This document shows, one piece after another, positions 25,826 to 35,885 of a stretch of DNA of 64,000 nucleotides; the stretch's first letter is position 1, and the number at the start of each line of letters is the position of its first letter. The stretch spans positions 62,001-126,000 of the forward strand of contig NZ_JAGGMO010000002.1 in assembly GCF_017875395.1 (NCBI RefSeq). The letters are read 5' to 3'. The stretch is from Methanococcus voltae (lineage in GTDB: Archaea; AGJL01; Methanococci; Methanococcales; Methanococcaceae). Made by a program: the position numbers and the translations under genes. Under the pieces are notes generated by a model. That model did no database searches. It saw only the letters and a list, made by a program, of their open reading frames with translations, and was not told the origin of the DNA.

Positions 25826-25882
25826 GTCGGATAAATATTGAAAAATAATATTTTTTATAACGGCGTTCTGGCCTTTATTTAG

Positions 25883-25932
25883 AATAGTGAAGTTATCACT
25901 ATTTCTATTATCTAAAATGGGGCTTTAGATAA
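25883..25932. repeat. Two adjacent perfect stem-loops
   Basis: AATAGTGA (25883-25890) pairs with TCACTATT (25896-25903) around a 5-base loop. TTATCTAAA (25908-25916) pairs with TTTAGATAA (25924-25932) around ATGGGGC. They lie in a GC-richer island upstream of the guide RNA candidate and could be part of a structured RNA, a terminator pair, or recombinase or origin sites. Confidence 0.5.
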
Positions 25933-25963
25933 ACCGGTTTCCTTTAAAAAAGCTGGTATAAAC

Positions 25964-26071
25964 CTTGGAGATATGGATGATGAAAGTTACCCCCGCTGAT
26001 GTATGAGACTGTAATTTTTTAAACGACTTCATACAGATGACGATATCAGCACTATCTGACATGCTACCAAG
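25964..26071 (+). ncRNA. Candidate box C/D guide RNA (23S rRNA target predicted)
   Basis: A C box ATGATGA (25977-25983) is followed after 12 bases by a D' box CTGA (25996-25999). A hairpin follows (GTATGA 26001-26006 with TCATAC 26029-26034), then a C'-like GATGACG (about 26036-26042), then after 13 bases a D box CTGA (26056-26059). TATG/CATG flank the C and D boxes and CTTGG/CCAAG pair further out, giving a terminal stem. The 12-base guide before D' complements CGGGGGTAACTT, very close to the conserved archaeal 23S rRNA segment GGGGGUAACUAU near helix 69/71 (recalled, not searched). A TTTAAAAA tract at about 25943-25950 could be its TATA box. The hairpin between D' and C' is unusually long. 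Confidence 0.5.
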
Positions 26072-26200
26072 AAATAAAATAAATAAAATGAAACATAAAT
26101 ATCCATTCTATTTTTAAAATAATTAAACTGTTTTAAAAAAATATAATATAATAGAATATAATATAATGGAATATAATAAATGTAATTTACCAATACTGCT

Positions 26201-26216
26201 ATTTTATTAAATTATT
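26201..26216 (+). other. Weak candidate right attachment repeat
   Basis: Second copy of the 16-base AT-only direct repeat at 5352-5367. It covers the stop codon of the phosphopantoate ligase gene. If real, integration would have preserved that gene's end. The low complexity makes this tentative. Confidence 0.2.
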
Positions 26217-26991
26217 GATTTGTTAATTTATCAGAAATTAATTTTAAAACTTCATTTAATGCTTTTTTATTATCAAATTCTGCAATCTGTTTTAATTCTT
26301 CATTTGACAATTTTTGCTGTTTTAAATTTATTATTTCTTCGGTTAAGAGTGGTATACATCTTGTAAGCTCATCCACAATCGTAATGGTAGATTTTTGCGC
26401 AGTTCTTGAAAGAGGGTTTAAATCAATTGCTACAACATTTTTACCCATTTCGATAAGTGCTTCAGCTCTGTCTCCATCTTCTAAAGGTACTAATACTACA
26501 TCGGCTGTGTAAATTCCCGCTTCTGAAACTTTACCTCTTAAGTGGTCGACGTTTGGCATTTGTTTGTTCGCATCATCGATTCCCAATAGTGTTATCTTAT
26601 TATTTTTATAATTCTCGTTGTTACTTTCGTTTTTCTCAAACAATTCCTTGATTTTTTGTTCTCGTTCTTCGGTTCTATAAAATAAGTTTACTTCGATTTT
26701 TCCGTTTAATTCTGCAGCTAAATCGATTAATTCATCTTTTGCGAGTGCGATGCTATTACCATTTACGGATATTACGGGGTTTTTAGCAAGCAATAGCATT
26801 GCAGCACTTGCTTTTATTGCTTCTTTTGCGACTTTTGGGGTTGTTTCACCTATAAGGTAGTCGTAAGTTTCACCCCTACCGTGAGCAATTAAACCGCCTT
26901 TTGCGAGTACTCCAGATTCAAAAGCTTCTACAACTTTTCCTCTGTTTAATAATGATTTGTATCTTGGGTGTGATTCTGGAACCATTGACAT
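26212..26991 (-). CDS. 4-phosphopantoate--beta-alanine ligase (archaeal phosphopantothenate synthetase)
   Basis: A 259-residue cytosolic enzyme of archaeal coenzyme A synthesis. It joins 4-phosphopantoate and beta-alanine using ATP, replacing bacterial PanC/PanK chemistry. The family's N-terminal signature is clear ([18 protein letters not shown], then [17 protein letters not shown]), as are the later [20 protein letters not shown] and the [17 protein letters not shown] segment. Start: the ATG at 26991, which has GAGATGAT upstream. This is the first clear host gene right of the virus-like element, and its 3' end is a possible integration boundary. Confidence 0.9.
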   Translation of the reverse strand: MSMVPESHPRYKSLLNRGKVVEAFESGVLAKGGLIAHGRGETYDYLIGETTPKVAKEAIKASAAMLLLAKNPVISVNGNSIALAKDELIDLAAELNGKIEVNLFYRTEEREQKIKELFEKNESNNENYKNNKITLLGIDDANKQMPNVDHLRGKVSEAGIYTADVVLVPLEDGDRAEALIEMGKNVVAIDLNPLSRTAQKSTITIVDELTRCIPLLTEEIINLKQQKLSNEELKQIAEFDNKKALNEVLKLISDKLTNQ

Positions 26992-27000
26992 TTTTATCAT

Positions 27001-27545
27001 CTCGTAATTTTAATAATTTGATTTAATAATTTGATTTAATATATTTCCATAATGATTTTAAGTTTTATACATCTTTTATACTTATTTAATAATTATAAGT
27101 ATTTTGTATTTTAGACATATTATTCTATAATTTAGTTACATGTGTTTTTACGTCATACTATTTATTTCTTTTTTATAAGCATAGTTATTAATATATTCCG
27201 TGGTATATTCTTGTATATCAATGATAAATGATAAGATATAAAAACAAGAATAACATATATATTTTGAAAATGATTATGTCGATAAAAGATTATTTAAAAA
27301 TTAGTTACATTTAAATAATTGGCTAGATAATATGATATAAAGCATGATTTTATGTTAAATTAATAAAATATTGCTAAATAGTACATTAATTAATAAATAA
27401 AATTTTTATATATGTACAATACAATATATTTAACTATTATTGGATAATTTATAGAGGTAATCTTTATATATTATTAGATAGATGTATATTATATCATATT
27501 TTAAAGACGACTCTTTTACTAAAACACGATTACGGAGGAATAATT
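27001..27545. other. Gene-free AT-rich stretch upstream of L10e
   Basis: No convincing gene is seen. It carries the divergent promoters of the phosphopantoate ligase and L10e genes. For L10e, a TATA-like TTATATA (27465-27471) would start a leader of about 50 bases ending in GGAGG. Confidence 0.5.
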
Positions 27546-28067
27546 ATGGCACTAAGACCAGGAAGATGTTACAGAGAAATAAACAAGCCTTCTTACACAA
27601 GAAAAGAATACGTAAGAGCTGTCCCACAACCAAGAGTAGTTCACTACGTTATGGGTAATACGGCTACAGAATTCCCAGTAGAATACCACTTAGTATCAAA
27701 AACAGACTGTCAAATTAGACACAACGCATTGGAATCAGCAAGGATTGCTGGTAACAAATTTATCCAAAGAGAATGCGGTAGATTAGGTTACAAATTCCAT
27801 ATTAGAGTTTACCCACACCAAATATTAAGAGAAAATAAAATGGCTGCGGGAGCTGGTGCGGACAGGATTTCTGACGGTATGAGATTGTCATTTGGTAAAG
27901 CTACAGGTACAGCTGCAAGAGTTAGAAAAGGACAAGAAATCATTACCATTTCAACAACAGTTGAGAAAGCAAACATTGCAAAAGAAGCTTTAAGAAGATG
28001 TTCAATGAAAATGCCAACAGCATGTAAAATTGAACTCAGAAAGGGTAAGGATTTAGTAAAAGATTAA
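27546..28067 (+). CDS. rpl10e: Large ribosomal subunit protein uL16 (L10e)
   Basis: A 173-residue protein matching archaeal L10e over its full length. It begins ALRPGRCYREINKPSYTRKE, has the conserved GRLGYKFHIRVYPHQILREN segment and the GAGADRISDGMR loop that reaches toward the tRNA acceptor ends in the 50S subunit. A strong GGAGG precedes the ATG. Codon choice is that of a highly expressed gene. It stands alone, convergent with purQ. Confidence 0.97.
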   Translation: MALRPGRCYREINKPSYTRKEYVRAVPQPRVVHYVMGNTATEFPVEYHLVSKTDCQIRHNALESARIAGNKFIQRECGRLGYKFHIRVYPHQILRENKMAAGAGADRISDGMRLSFGKATGTAARVRKGQEIITISTTVEKANIAKEALRRCSMKMPTACKIELRKGKDLVKD

Positions 28068-28301
28068 TTTTTTAAAATAATCATTACTACTTTTACTTTT
28101 TTAATATTATTAATTACAATTTAACTGTTTTATTGAATATTTTTACGTTTTTACGATTATCAAAAATTTGTTATTTTAAACTGCATGTTAACCTTAAATT
28201 TAAAAAAAAAGAATATTATTTTTATTATTTTATTATTATTTTTATTATTTTATTATTTTATTATTATTTTATTTTTATATATTGTATATTACATTTTATT
28301 T
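28068..28301. terminator. T-rich bidirectional termination region between L10e and purQ
   Basis: The gap between convergent genes starts with T-tracts on the plus strand (TTTTTT at 28069, then CTTTTACTTTTTTAATATT), typical of archaeal intrinsic termination. A long (TATTATTTT)-type simple repeat at about 28210-28275 follows. Confidence 0.45.
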
Positions 28302-28979
28302 TTACTCAATCATTGATGTAAACATTTTTAAACCATCGTTAGAACCAAGCTCAATTTCACTTGCTCTTTCTGGGTGAGGCATTAATAAAACACAGTTTCC
28401 AGCTTCGTTGCATACACCTGCGATGTTATCAATTGAACCGTTAGGGTTTGCTTCCTCTGTAACGTTTCCTTCAGCGTCACAGTATTTGAATACTATCATG
28501 TTCTTTTCATACATTTCTTTGATAGTTTCTTCGTCTGCGTAAAATTTACCTTCTGCGTGTGCTATAGGAATTTTTAAAACTTCTCCTTTTGCATATTGTT
28601 TTGTGAAAGGTGTTTCGTTGTTTTCTACTTTAATGTAAACCCATTTGCAGATAAAATGAGCACAGTTGTTGTCTGTAAGAATTCCTTTTGAGAAGTTTGC
28701 TTCGAGCCCTATCTGTGCACCATTACAAATACCTAAAACTGGCTTGCCATCGTCTACCATTTTTCTTAATGCTTCGATAATTGGGGTTTTACTTGAAATT
28801 GCACCTGCTCTCAAGTGGTCACCGTATGAAAAACCGCCTGGAATTACTGCTCCGCCAAAGTTATCTAAGTTTTGTTCAGTAAACCATACGTATTCAGGTT
28901 CTCCTTTTGCTAATTCTACCGCGTGGAATACATCGCCGTCGCAGTTTGTACCTAAAAATTTTGTGATTGCTACTTTCAT
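28302..28979 (-). CDS. purQ: Phosphoribosylformylglycinamidine synthase subunit PurQ (glutaminase)
   Basis: A 225-residue class I glutamine amidotransferase that supplies ammonia to PurL in step four of purine synthesis. The N-terminus VAITKFLGTNCDGDV and the IPGGFSYGDHLRAGA segment are diagnostic. The triad is Cys85 (GICNGAQIG), His202 and Glu204 (MPHPE). Start: the ATG at 28979, with GGTG upstream; a longer reading adds seven residues that overlap the ribosome site. No purL or purS gene is adjacent. Confidence 0.95.
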   Translation of the reverse strand: MKVAITKFLGTNCDGDVFHAVELAKGEPEYVWFTEQNLDNFGGAVIPGGFSYGDHLRAGAISSKTPIIEALRKMVDDGKPVLGICNGAQIGLEANFSKGILTDNNCAHFICKWVYIKVENNETPFTKQYAKGEVLKIPIAHAEGKFYADEETIKEMYEKNMIVFKYCDAEGNVTEEANPNGSIDNIAGVCNEAGNCVLLMPHPERASEIELGSNDGLKMFTSMIE

Positions 28980-29216
28980 TTTTACACCGTGATTAACCAT
29001 ATTTTAGGGTATATTATTTCGTTTGTTGATTTTCCTATTGATTATCATAAGATATAAGATTAAAATCTTGAATTAGGATTATATAACTTTATACTTATAT
29101 AAAAATATATTTGTATAAGGATATAATTGTATAAAAATTTGTATAAATATTATTTTCAAAAAGTTAATATTGTATTTTAAAAAATAGATTAATATAAAAA
29201 TATTAAATTAATAAAA

Positions 29217-29290
29217 CGCCCCCGTCGGGATTCGAACCCGAGTCCATGGATCCGCAGTCCACGAGTCTATCCTAACTAGCCTACGAGGGC
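29217..29290 (-). tRNA. tRNA-Arg (anticodon GCG)
   Basis: Seventy-four bases fold into a cloverleaf. The acceptor GCCCTCG pairs with CGGGGGC, the T arm is TCGGG-TTCGAAT-CCCGA, and the anticodon stem GTGGA/TCCAT encloses loop CTGCGGA, giving anticodon GCG (codons CGC/CGU). The D stem is imperfect, with one mismatch. CCA is not encoded. It stands alone between purQ and mfnB. Confidence 0.93.
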
Positions 29291-29469
29291 ATAATCAATA
29301 TAGTACTTAAAATTAAGTAAAATAATACATTCATCAAATAACTTGCTAATAACTTGCTAATATATTGCCTTGTTACCCATTTTATTTAAAGCTTTTTATA
29401 ATTTTATAAAAGTATTAAAGTTCTATAAAAATAAATTATGAGAGATATTTTATGTTAATTTATGTTAAA

Positions 29470-30180
29470 TTATTCTCTACATATTTTTACTAATTCTTCA
29501 ACTAAGTCTCTTTGAATAGTTCCTTCGTTTCTATCGCCTTTGGTACAAGCTGCGCCTCTCACACCTACGATATCACAGTTAATTTGTTTTAACATTGGGA
29601 GTTCTTCTTTTTTAATTGAACCAGCTAATGCTACTTTTAAACCATATGCGTGTGATTCTTCCACGAATTCTTTTAATAAATCAATGCTTAAGTGGTCAAA
29701 TAATGTTTTTCCATCTTTAACAGCAGTATCTAACATTGCAACATCACAGCCGGAATCTCTTGCTACTTTTGGGATTACCAATGGGTCAACAGCGCCAATT
29801 CTGTAAGCATCAGCATATCCTGCAGCTACAACGATTTTATCTTCACCGGTTGATTTAACAGCTTTTGAAACATTCTTCATAACTTCAACAGCTTCTTGGT
29901 ATGACCTTGTACCCCACAAACCTACTTTTACATAGTCTGCACCGCTTAAAGCAGCACCGTAAGCTGCTAAAGTAACTGTACCTGGCTTAAATGGTACGTC
30001 TCCAATTGCTGCACTAACTAATTTATCTTTAGGGGTTACTTCTCTTGTTTCTTTGATTACCCAAGGGAAATTTGCACCTAATGAACCTTCAGGTGGGTTT
30101 TTAACATCTATGATATCCGCCCCTCCTGCGTTAGCTTCTTTTGCTTCTTCAATATTTTTAGGACTTACGAGTATAATCAC
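29470..30180 (-). CDS. mfnB: (5-formylfuran-3-yl)methyl phosphate synthase MfnB (methanofuran biosynthesis)
   Basis: A 236-residue TIM-barrel enzyme that condenses two glyceraldehyde-3-phosphate molecules to the furan precursor of methanofuran, the first C1 carrier of methanogenesis. The residues reported for the M. jannaschii enzyme are all in place: Asp25 and Lys27 ([13 protein letters not shown]), Lys53, Lys85 (DYVKVGLWG), Asp151 and Lys155 (LDTAVKDG). Translation starts at GTG after GGTGAAATC. Confidence 0.95.
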   Translation of the reverse strand: MIILVSPKNIEEAKEANAGGADIIDVKNPPEGSLGANFPWVIKETREVTPKDKLVSAAIGDVPFKPGTVTLAAYGAALSGADYVKVGLWGTRSYQEAVEVMKNVSKAVKSTGEDKIVVAAGYADAYRIGAVDPLVIPKVARDSGCDVAMLDTAVKDGKTLFDHLSIDLLKEFVEESHAYGLKVALAGSIKKEELPMLKQINCDIVGVRGAACTKGDRNEGTIQRDLVEELVKICRE

Positions 30181-31187
30181 GATTTCACCATATTCATAAT
30201 ATGTTAGTATCTTGTTAATAGTTGTAGTTTTATTACTTATTTATATACTTGTATTATTTTGCAGTATTAGTTAGTAATATTTTTAGTAATGTTGTTAGTT
30301 TTGTAATATTTATGATTGGTATAATTTTAAATTTTAAGTTTAATTTTAGTTTAATTTTAGTTTAATTTTATAGTTATGCGTATATTATGATTATAATTAT
30401 AGTTAGAATACTACAATTACTAAATTATAGCTATTAGTTAAATTATTAAAGGATATTTTAAAATTGTTTTGCTGAATAGTATATTATATCATAGTTTTTA
30501 AACCTTACTATTTATAAATTACACTTTGTTATATTAATACTGCTTATTATTGTATTTAGAAATTTATATTTGGAAATTTAGAATATTATTTTTAAAATAT
30601 TATTTTTTAATTTAAAAGAGCTAATTAACTATAAATAGTTTAATGTAGATTATTATATAATTCTATTAAGTATGTGAAAAACCCAGTTTTAGACCACAAA
30701 TAGACTATAAAATATATTTAACGGTAAAAACGATATATAACACGTTATAATGACCAATATTAGCAAATATTAGTTATTATATATTTCAAAATATCGTTAA
30801 TATAGTCAGGGTGGTTAAAATTAAAAAAAACTGAATATGGTAAGTTCAATAATTTAAAAAATCTGTTATATCATATACAGTATATAATTAATCAAAAACT
30901 ATTTAACAAATGAAAAAATAAACGATTATATGTGTATATTAAATAATCAGTTTGTAATTAAACTTTTTGATTATTAAATTATTTCTCTTATCGCGAATAT
31001 TATAATAAATAGAGTATATGATAAATTAATAAAGTAAACTGGAATAAATTGAATAAAAATTAAAAATAATTTAAAGTAGATTAAAATATCTTATTAATTT
31101 ACTAATTTACTAATTTATTAATTTATTAAAAATTTATTAAATTATCAATTATATAATTACTTGTTATATGGATTAATGGGTGTTACT
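30181..31187. other. One-kilobase AT-rich gene-free region
   Basis: No open frame with coding character and no recognisable RNA is seen. It contains three tandem copies of TTTAATTTTAG (from about 30339) and, near 30670-30730, a slightly less AT-rich stretch (AAAAACCCAGTTTTAGACCAC). A GGGTGG at about 30809 is followed by no usable frame. It holds the divergent promoters of mfnB and the antiporter gene. Confidence 0.5.
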
Positions 31188-32444
31188 ATGGATGTTCCGA
31201 TACTAATCGGTTATATGGCCTTATTATTTGTATTTGGGTCATTTTTAGCCAAAATAGCAAAAAAATTGGGAATCCCGGACATACCGGTACTTCTAACTTT
31301 TGGGCTTTTTGTAGGTCCATTTTTAGGGATTGTATCAACAGTAGATGCTCAAACAGTTTTCTCATTTATTGGTTCTGCAGGTCTTATTGTATTGCTACTA
31401 ATGGGAGCTTTTGAAATGCGATGGATCGTACTAAAAAGAGTGTTAAGTACAGTTATAAGGCTCGACACTATTGGGTTAATCATTTATCTTGTTATCTCAG
31501 GGTTACTGTTTAATATCATATTTGGAATTCCAAATTTAAGTCCAATAGGTTATTTATTTGGTGCTGTAACGAGTGCTACAGACCCGGCTACTTTGATACC
31601 AATATTTGCAAATTCCGATATTGACCCAAACATTGCCGTTACTTTAGAAGCTGAAAGCGTATTTAACGACCCTTTAGGTATTGTTGCTACATCATTAATC
31701 CTTACGAGTTTAGGATTTGTAAGTACTGCAAATCCGATAATTGAATTCTTTACCCTTGCGGTAGGCGGTTTAGGACTCGGTTACCTTGGCGGAAAGGTTT
31801 ACGAATATATCGTTAGAACTAGGAACTTTGGAGAGTATATATCGCCATTAACTATGGGTATCGCATTTTTAATATGGTATATAGGCGAAGAAATAATACC
31901 AAGCTTAACAGGGTACGGATTTAGCGGATATATGGCTGTTGCCATTATGGGATTATACATTGGTAACGTAGTTACTAAAAACCCTGCAAAAACCGAGGAA
32001 CTCGACAATTTAGCAGAATTTGGTAACCATTTGTCTGTGTTTATTAGAGTTCTAATATTCGTATTCCTGGGTGCAAGTATAAGTCTTACAGTATTGAAAG
32101 AATATGCTTTATTGGGTTCAGTTTGTGCATTAGCTGCATTATTCATTGCTAGACCTATTGGTGTTTTAATAAGTACAGCATACCCCAATGTAAATACCCT
32201 CAAAGAAAGGGCTTACTTTGCTTTAGAGGCTCCTCGTGGAGTAGTTCCTGCAGCTATGGGTGCTATGATATATTCAAACATTATGGCAAATCCATCAATT
32301 ATACCTTCGACAATAACCGCTTACATGCCTGCAGAAGCAATTGCAGGGTCCATATTAGTTACTACATTTGTAACAATATTCTTCAGCGTAATTATTGAAG
32401 GTTCTTGGGCATACCGTCTTGCTAATAAACTCTTTAACGTATAA
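31188..32444 (+). CDS. Na+/H+ antiporter, NhaP-like (CPA1 family)
   Basis: A 418-residue membrane protein with about 12-13 helices. The two CPA1 hallmarks are present: a TSATDPATLIPIF segment in the unwound helix and ESVFNDPLGIV with the Asn-Asp pair that binds the ion. It probably expels sodium in exchange for protons and supports the sodium-based energetics of methanogenesis. I chose the ATG at 31188, five bases after GGGTG, over an upstream TTG. It is monocistronic. Confidence 0.92.
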   Translation: MDVPILIGYMALLFVFGSFLAKIAKKLGIPDIPVLLTFGLFVGPFLGIVSTVDAQTVFSFIGSAGLIVLLLMGAFEMRWIVLKRVLSTVIRLDTIGLIIYLVISGLLFNIIFGIPNLSPIGYLFGAVTSATDPATLIPIFANSDIDPNIAVTLEAESVFNDPLGIVATSLILTSLGFVSTANPIIEFFTLAVGGLGLGYLGGKVYEYIVRTRNFGEYISPLTMGIAFLIWYIGEEIIPSLTGYGFSGYMAVAIMGLYIGNVVTKNPAKTEELDNLAEFGNHLSVFIRVLIFVFLGASISLTVLKEYALLGSVCALAALFIARPIGVLISTAYPNVNTLKERAYFALEAPRGVVPAAMGAMIYSNIMANPSIIPSTITAYMPAEAIAGSILVTTFVTIFFSVIIEGSWAYRLANKLFNV

Positions 32445-32839
32445 TCTGTTAGTTAAAAAAATAATAGGACTTATTAGAAAAATAAAAACCGATAAATATA
32501 AAAAAATAATATATAGATGGATTATAGGATTTATAAGATTCTAGGGCATTTAGTAAGCTAATTAAAAATAAATTACTTAAAATTTAAAGATTACTTAAAA
32601 ATATCCCTGGAATAACAAGTAATTTCATTAAATCTGCATTTTGGGTCTTTAAAAGAAATTAAGGCATATTCAAACAAAATAAAAATCTATAACATCATAA
32701 CAAAAATATAAAAAAATAAAGAAAATATAAAAAAATTATATATTTTATAACTTAACATTATCAAAGTTTTGAAATAATTTAAAATACAAATACAATTAGT
32801 GTGCGTAACGTGGGCAATATCAAATTAGTAGGTGATTAA
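32445..32839. other. AT-rich intergenic region
   Basis: This 395-base gap between the antiporter and UDP-ManNAc dehydrogenase genes holds no gene I can support. It should contain the dehydrogenase promoter; GTGCGTAACGTGGG near 32800 is the only less AT-rich patch. Confidence 0.4.
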
Positions 32840-34444
32840 ATGGAGGTAGAAAATTCTAACCTTAAATTGGGCAATAATCAGGGGAAAAAGGATTTTACTG
32901 AAAAAAACGAAAAATTTGAAAACACTTCATTAAGTGAATCTAACAATACAAATGATTCAAAAAGAATTAAAAGTTTATCCTATGACGTAACCATGGGTGA
33001 AATGGAAGAGTTGGAAAATTTAGGAATTGAGGCAGTCAGTTCTAATTCAAATATCAAAGAATTACAAAAAATGGAAATTCCTGGTATTGTAAATATGGCA
33101 AGTGATAAAGAAGTAAATTCCGAGATAGATTTACGCCCTAAACAAGAATTTGAGATTAATAACATTTGCGTTGTTGGTCTTGGATACATAGGATTACCTA
33201 CGGCTTCAATGTTAGCCAATTATAACTATAATGTTTTAGGTGTTGATATTGACCAAAACAAAGTTAATCAAATTAAAAACGGTAGCTTAAAAATCGAAGA
33301 ACCTGGTTTAGCTACAATCGTAAAAGGGGCTATAAACTCTAAAAATTTAACAGTTAGTACTCAGCCAGCACCTGCAGATGTTTTTATAATCTGTGTACCT
33401 ACTCCAGCTCGTACAAATGGTGATGGCTCCAAAAGTTGCGATTTAAAGTACATAAATAGTGCCGTAGAAAATATCAGACCTCATGTAAAAGAAGGTAATT
33501 TAGTTATTATTGAAAGTACCATTACGCCAGGAACTACTGAAAAAGTTTACAAAGAGCTTAAAAAATCAGTTAACGAAATCTACGTTGCTCACTGTCCTGA
33601 AAGAGTTATACCAGGTAGAATAATAAAAGAATTATCCGGTAACGATAGAATTATTGGTGGTATAAACCAAAAATCTGCAGAAATGGCTAAGAACATCTAT
33701 AAGTCATTTGTAGAAGGTAACATATACACTACAAACTCAAAATCTGCAGAAATGGTAAAATTAATGGAAAATACGTACAGAGATATTAATATCGCTCTTG
33801 CTAATGAATTTTCTAAAATCTGTGACGAAATAGGCGTCAATGTTTGGGAAGCTATAAGTATAGCAAACAAACACCCTCGTGTTAACATATTAAACCCAGG
33901 ACCTGGCGTGGGAGGTCACTGTATTAGTATTGACCCATGGTTTATCGTTGAAGTTTCAGATAATGCCAAATTTATTAAATCTGCTCGTGAATTAAACGAT
34001 AATATGCCAAATTTCGTATTTAAAAAAGTTGAAGACGAATTAAGAGAGTATAAAGAAGAGTTTAATTTATCCAAAAAAGACATGAAAATTTGTATATTTG
34101 GAGCTACATACAAAGGAAATGTTGAAGATACAAGGGAAAGTCCTTCTGAAAAGGTTGTTGACTTATTAAACGATGCAGGATATAAAGTAATGACTTACGA
34201 TCCACATGCAGAGTTATTTAAATACCCACTCTATGATTTAGAGACCTGTGTTTTAAATGCAGACTGTATATTGGTTTTAACTGACCACGACGTATTTAAA
34301 GAAACTACTTCGGAAAAAATAGAATTTATCGAGTCAAAAATTAGAAATAAACATATTATAGATACCAAAAATATATTAAATCATGAATTATGGCAAAAAT
34401 TCGGATTTAAATACAAATTATTAGGAAATGGTAGAACAGATTAA
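32840..34444 (+). CDS. wecC: UDP-N-acetyl-D-mannosamine dehydrogenase
   Basis: A 534-residue enzyme that oxidises UDP-ManNAc to UDP-ManNAcA, a precursor of methanococcal N-glycans. The NAD-binding motif [16 protein letters not shown] starts near residue 113, the [13 protein letters not shown] and [10 protein letters not shown] loops follow, and the catalytic Cys is in [14 protein letters not shown]. Closest in type to WecC rather than UDP-glucose dehydrogenase. Homologues are near 430 residues; here an extra N-terminal segment of about 105 polar residues precedes the Rossmann fold, with a good GGTGATTAA site at its own ATG. The extension is likely real but of unknown use. Confidence 0.9.
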   Translation: MEVENSNLKLGNNQGKKDFTEKNEKFENTSLSESNNTNDSKRIKSLSYDVTMGEMEELENLGIEAVSSNSNIKELQKMEIPGIVNMASDKEVNSEIDLRPKQEFEINNICVVGLGYIGLPTASMLANYNYNVLGVDIDQNKVNQIKNGSLKIEEPGLATIVKGAINSKNLTVSTQPAPADVFIICVPTPARTNGDGSKSCDLKYINSAVENIRPHVKEGNLVIIESTITPGTTEKVYKELKKSVNEIYVAHCPERVIPGRIIKELSGNDRIIGGINQKSAEMAKNIYKSFVEGNIYTTNSKSAEMVKLMENTYRDINIALANEFSKICDEIGVNVWEAISIANKHPRVNILNPGPGVGGHCISIDPWFIVEVSDNAKFIKSARELNDNMPNFVFKKVEDELREYKEEFNLSKKDMKICIFGATYKGNVEDTRESPSEKVVDLLNDAGYKVMTYDPHAELFKYPLYDLETCVLNADCILVLTDHDVFKETTSEKIEFIESKIRNKHIIDTKNILNHELWQKFGFKYKLLGNGRTD

Positions 34445-34899
34445 TTTATTTTATCTTTTATTATTTTTATTTTATATTTTATATTTTAGTTTATTATGTT
34501 TTATTGATTATTATTATTATTATTATTATTAGTAATCTTAATACTATTAATAATCTTAGTATTTTTTTTATTAATCGGGTGATTATAACACAATTCGTCA
34601 ATTTGCTAAATAAATTAAGTCAAAAGATTATGTAAGTTTTTTTAAAATCCTTGTGGGACATATTAAAATAATAGTATATCTTCCGATATTCCTTAAAATA
34701 ATGTAAAATTTATGTAAAAATAATATAATTTTTAAATTAGTATATAAAATATAGCCTATTTTGTCAAGATTTTTAATAAATATTATTTTTTCATTTTGTT
34801 TTAAGTGATATTGCAAATATATAGACATCGTCATTTATCGAAAACCTATACATTTAAAATCGAAATATTTATATAGTATTTTTTAGGTATAAGAATTAT
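34445..34899. other. AT-rich intergenic region with terminator tracts and promoter
   Basis: T-rich tracts at 34445-34500 suit termination of the dehydrogenase gene. A run of TTA/ATT triplets occurs at 34508-34532. At 34861-34875 CGAAATATTTATATA is a strong BRE-TATA promoter; transcription would begin near 34895, so the following gene would be nearly leaderless. Confidence 0.5.
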
Positions 34900-35589
34900 A
34901 TGGAAAAAATAGCTGTACATATTATGGGTGAAATAGTATATTCCGACGATATCGGTAAAACTATGAAAAAATGGAGGGAAATGTTTGGCATTCCTCAAGT
35001 CGAGATTTCTCGAAACTTGGATGTCTCTCCATCGGTCATAAGTGATTACGAAGTCGGAAGAAGAAAAAACCCTGGAGTAAACATTGTTAAAAAATACGTA
35101 AACGCACTTATAGCACTTGACAAGGAAAAGGGTGGGCATACTATTAAAGCTCTTAAAAACGTCTTAAATCCAACCTCCATGAATGCGATACTTCAATTAA
35201 AAGAGTATCAAAATCCAAAAACCGTTGGAAAGATGTTAGAAACCATAGACGGCAAAATTATCTGCGGAGAGTCTGGTATTAGCCACCAAATATTCGGACA
35301 TACAGTTATTGATAGTAAAAAGGCCATTTTAGAAATGAATGGTCAAGATTTCATCAATTTGTATGGTTGGACAAGTGAAAGGGCGTTGGTATTTACAGAA
35401 GTTTCTGCAGGTAGGAGTCCGATGGTTGCGATAAGAGTAAGCAACATCAAGCCAAGAGTTGTAATATTTAACGGTGTATCAAATCTTGATAGATTAGCCG
35501 TTAAATTAGCGGAGTTAGAAGGTATTACCCTGATAACAACGGAATTGAATACAAATGATTTACTTAAAAAATTAAAAGAGGCTTGTTAA
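34900..35589 (+). CDS. Helix-turn-helix regulator next to the HMG-CoA synthase cluster
   Basis: A 229-residue archaeal protein. An XRE-type helix-turn-helix lies at about 26-65 (FGIPQVEISRNLDVSPSVIS, DYEVGRRKNPG) and an uncharacterised alpha/beta domain fills 90-229. Proteins of this type (COG1709-like) commonly sit directly upstream of HMG-CoA synthase in methanogens, so it is a likely regulator of isoprenoid lipid synthesis. The promoter position makes a leaderless message likely, which fits the weak ribosome site. Confidence 0.8.
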   Translation: MEKIAVHIMGEIVYSDDIGKTMKKWREMFGIPQVEISRNLDVSPSVISDYEVGRRKNPGVNIVKKYVNALIALDKEKGGHTIKALKNVLNPTSMNAILQLKEYQNPKTVGKMLETIDGKIICGESGISHQIFGHTVIDSKKAILEMNGQDFINLYGWTSERALVFTEVSAGRSPMVAIRVSNIKPRVVIFNGVSNLDRLAVKLAELEGITLITTELNTNDLLKKLKEAC

Positions 35590-35885
35590 GCTTTTTTTAA
35601 TTATTTATTGCTATTAAAATTGTATAATTCTATAGTTCTGTAATTATTATAATTACAATTATTATTTCTTGTTATAACGTTTATTTTGTTGGGAATACAG
35701 CAAAAATTATTTGATAATATTATATCAATATCAATATCAATACTAAATATATAAATTAACACATTAACAGCTAAACAATCGATAAAAATTGATAAAGGGT
35801 AATAAAAATTAACAAAATTCAATAAAATCGATAAATTAGTAAATATCATCAATTAAAAATCTAAAAATACTATGATGGTGAGTAA

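Noticed and set aside
203-25835. Nine-base match TCGGATAAA at 203-211 and 25827-25835 as attachment sites
   Set aside because: A match of this length between the two flanks is expected by chance, so it does not support including the TPR cassette in the element.
30181-31187. A hidden gene in the 1-kb gap
   Set aside because: Stops are frequent in all six frames and no RNA-like GC-rich island is present.
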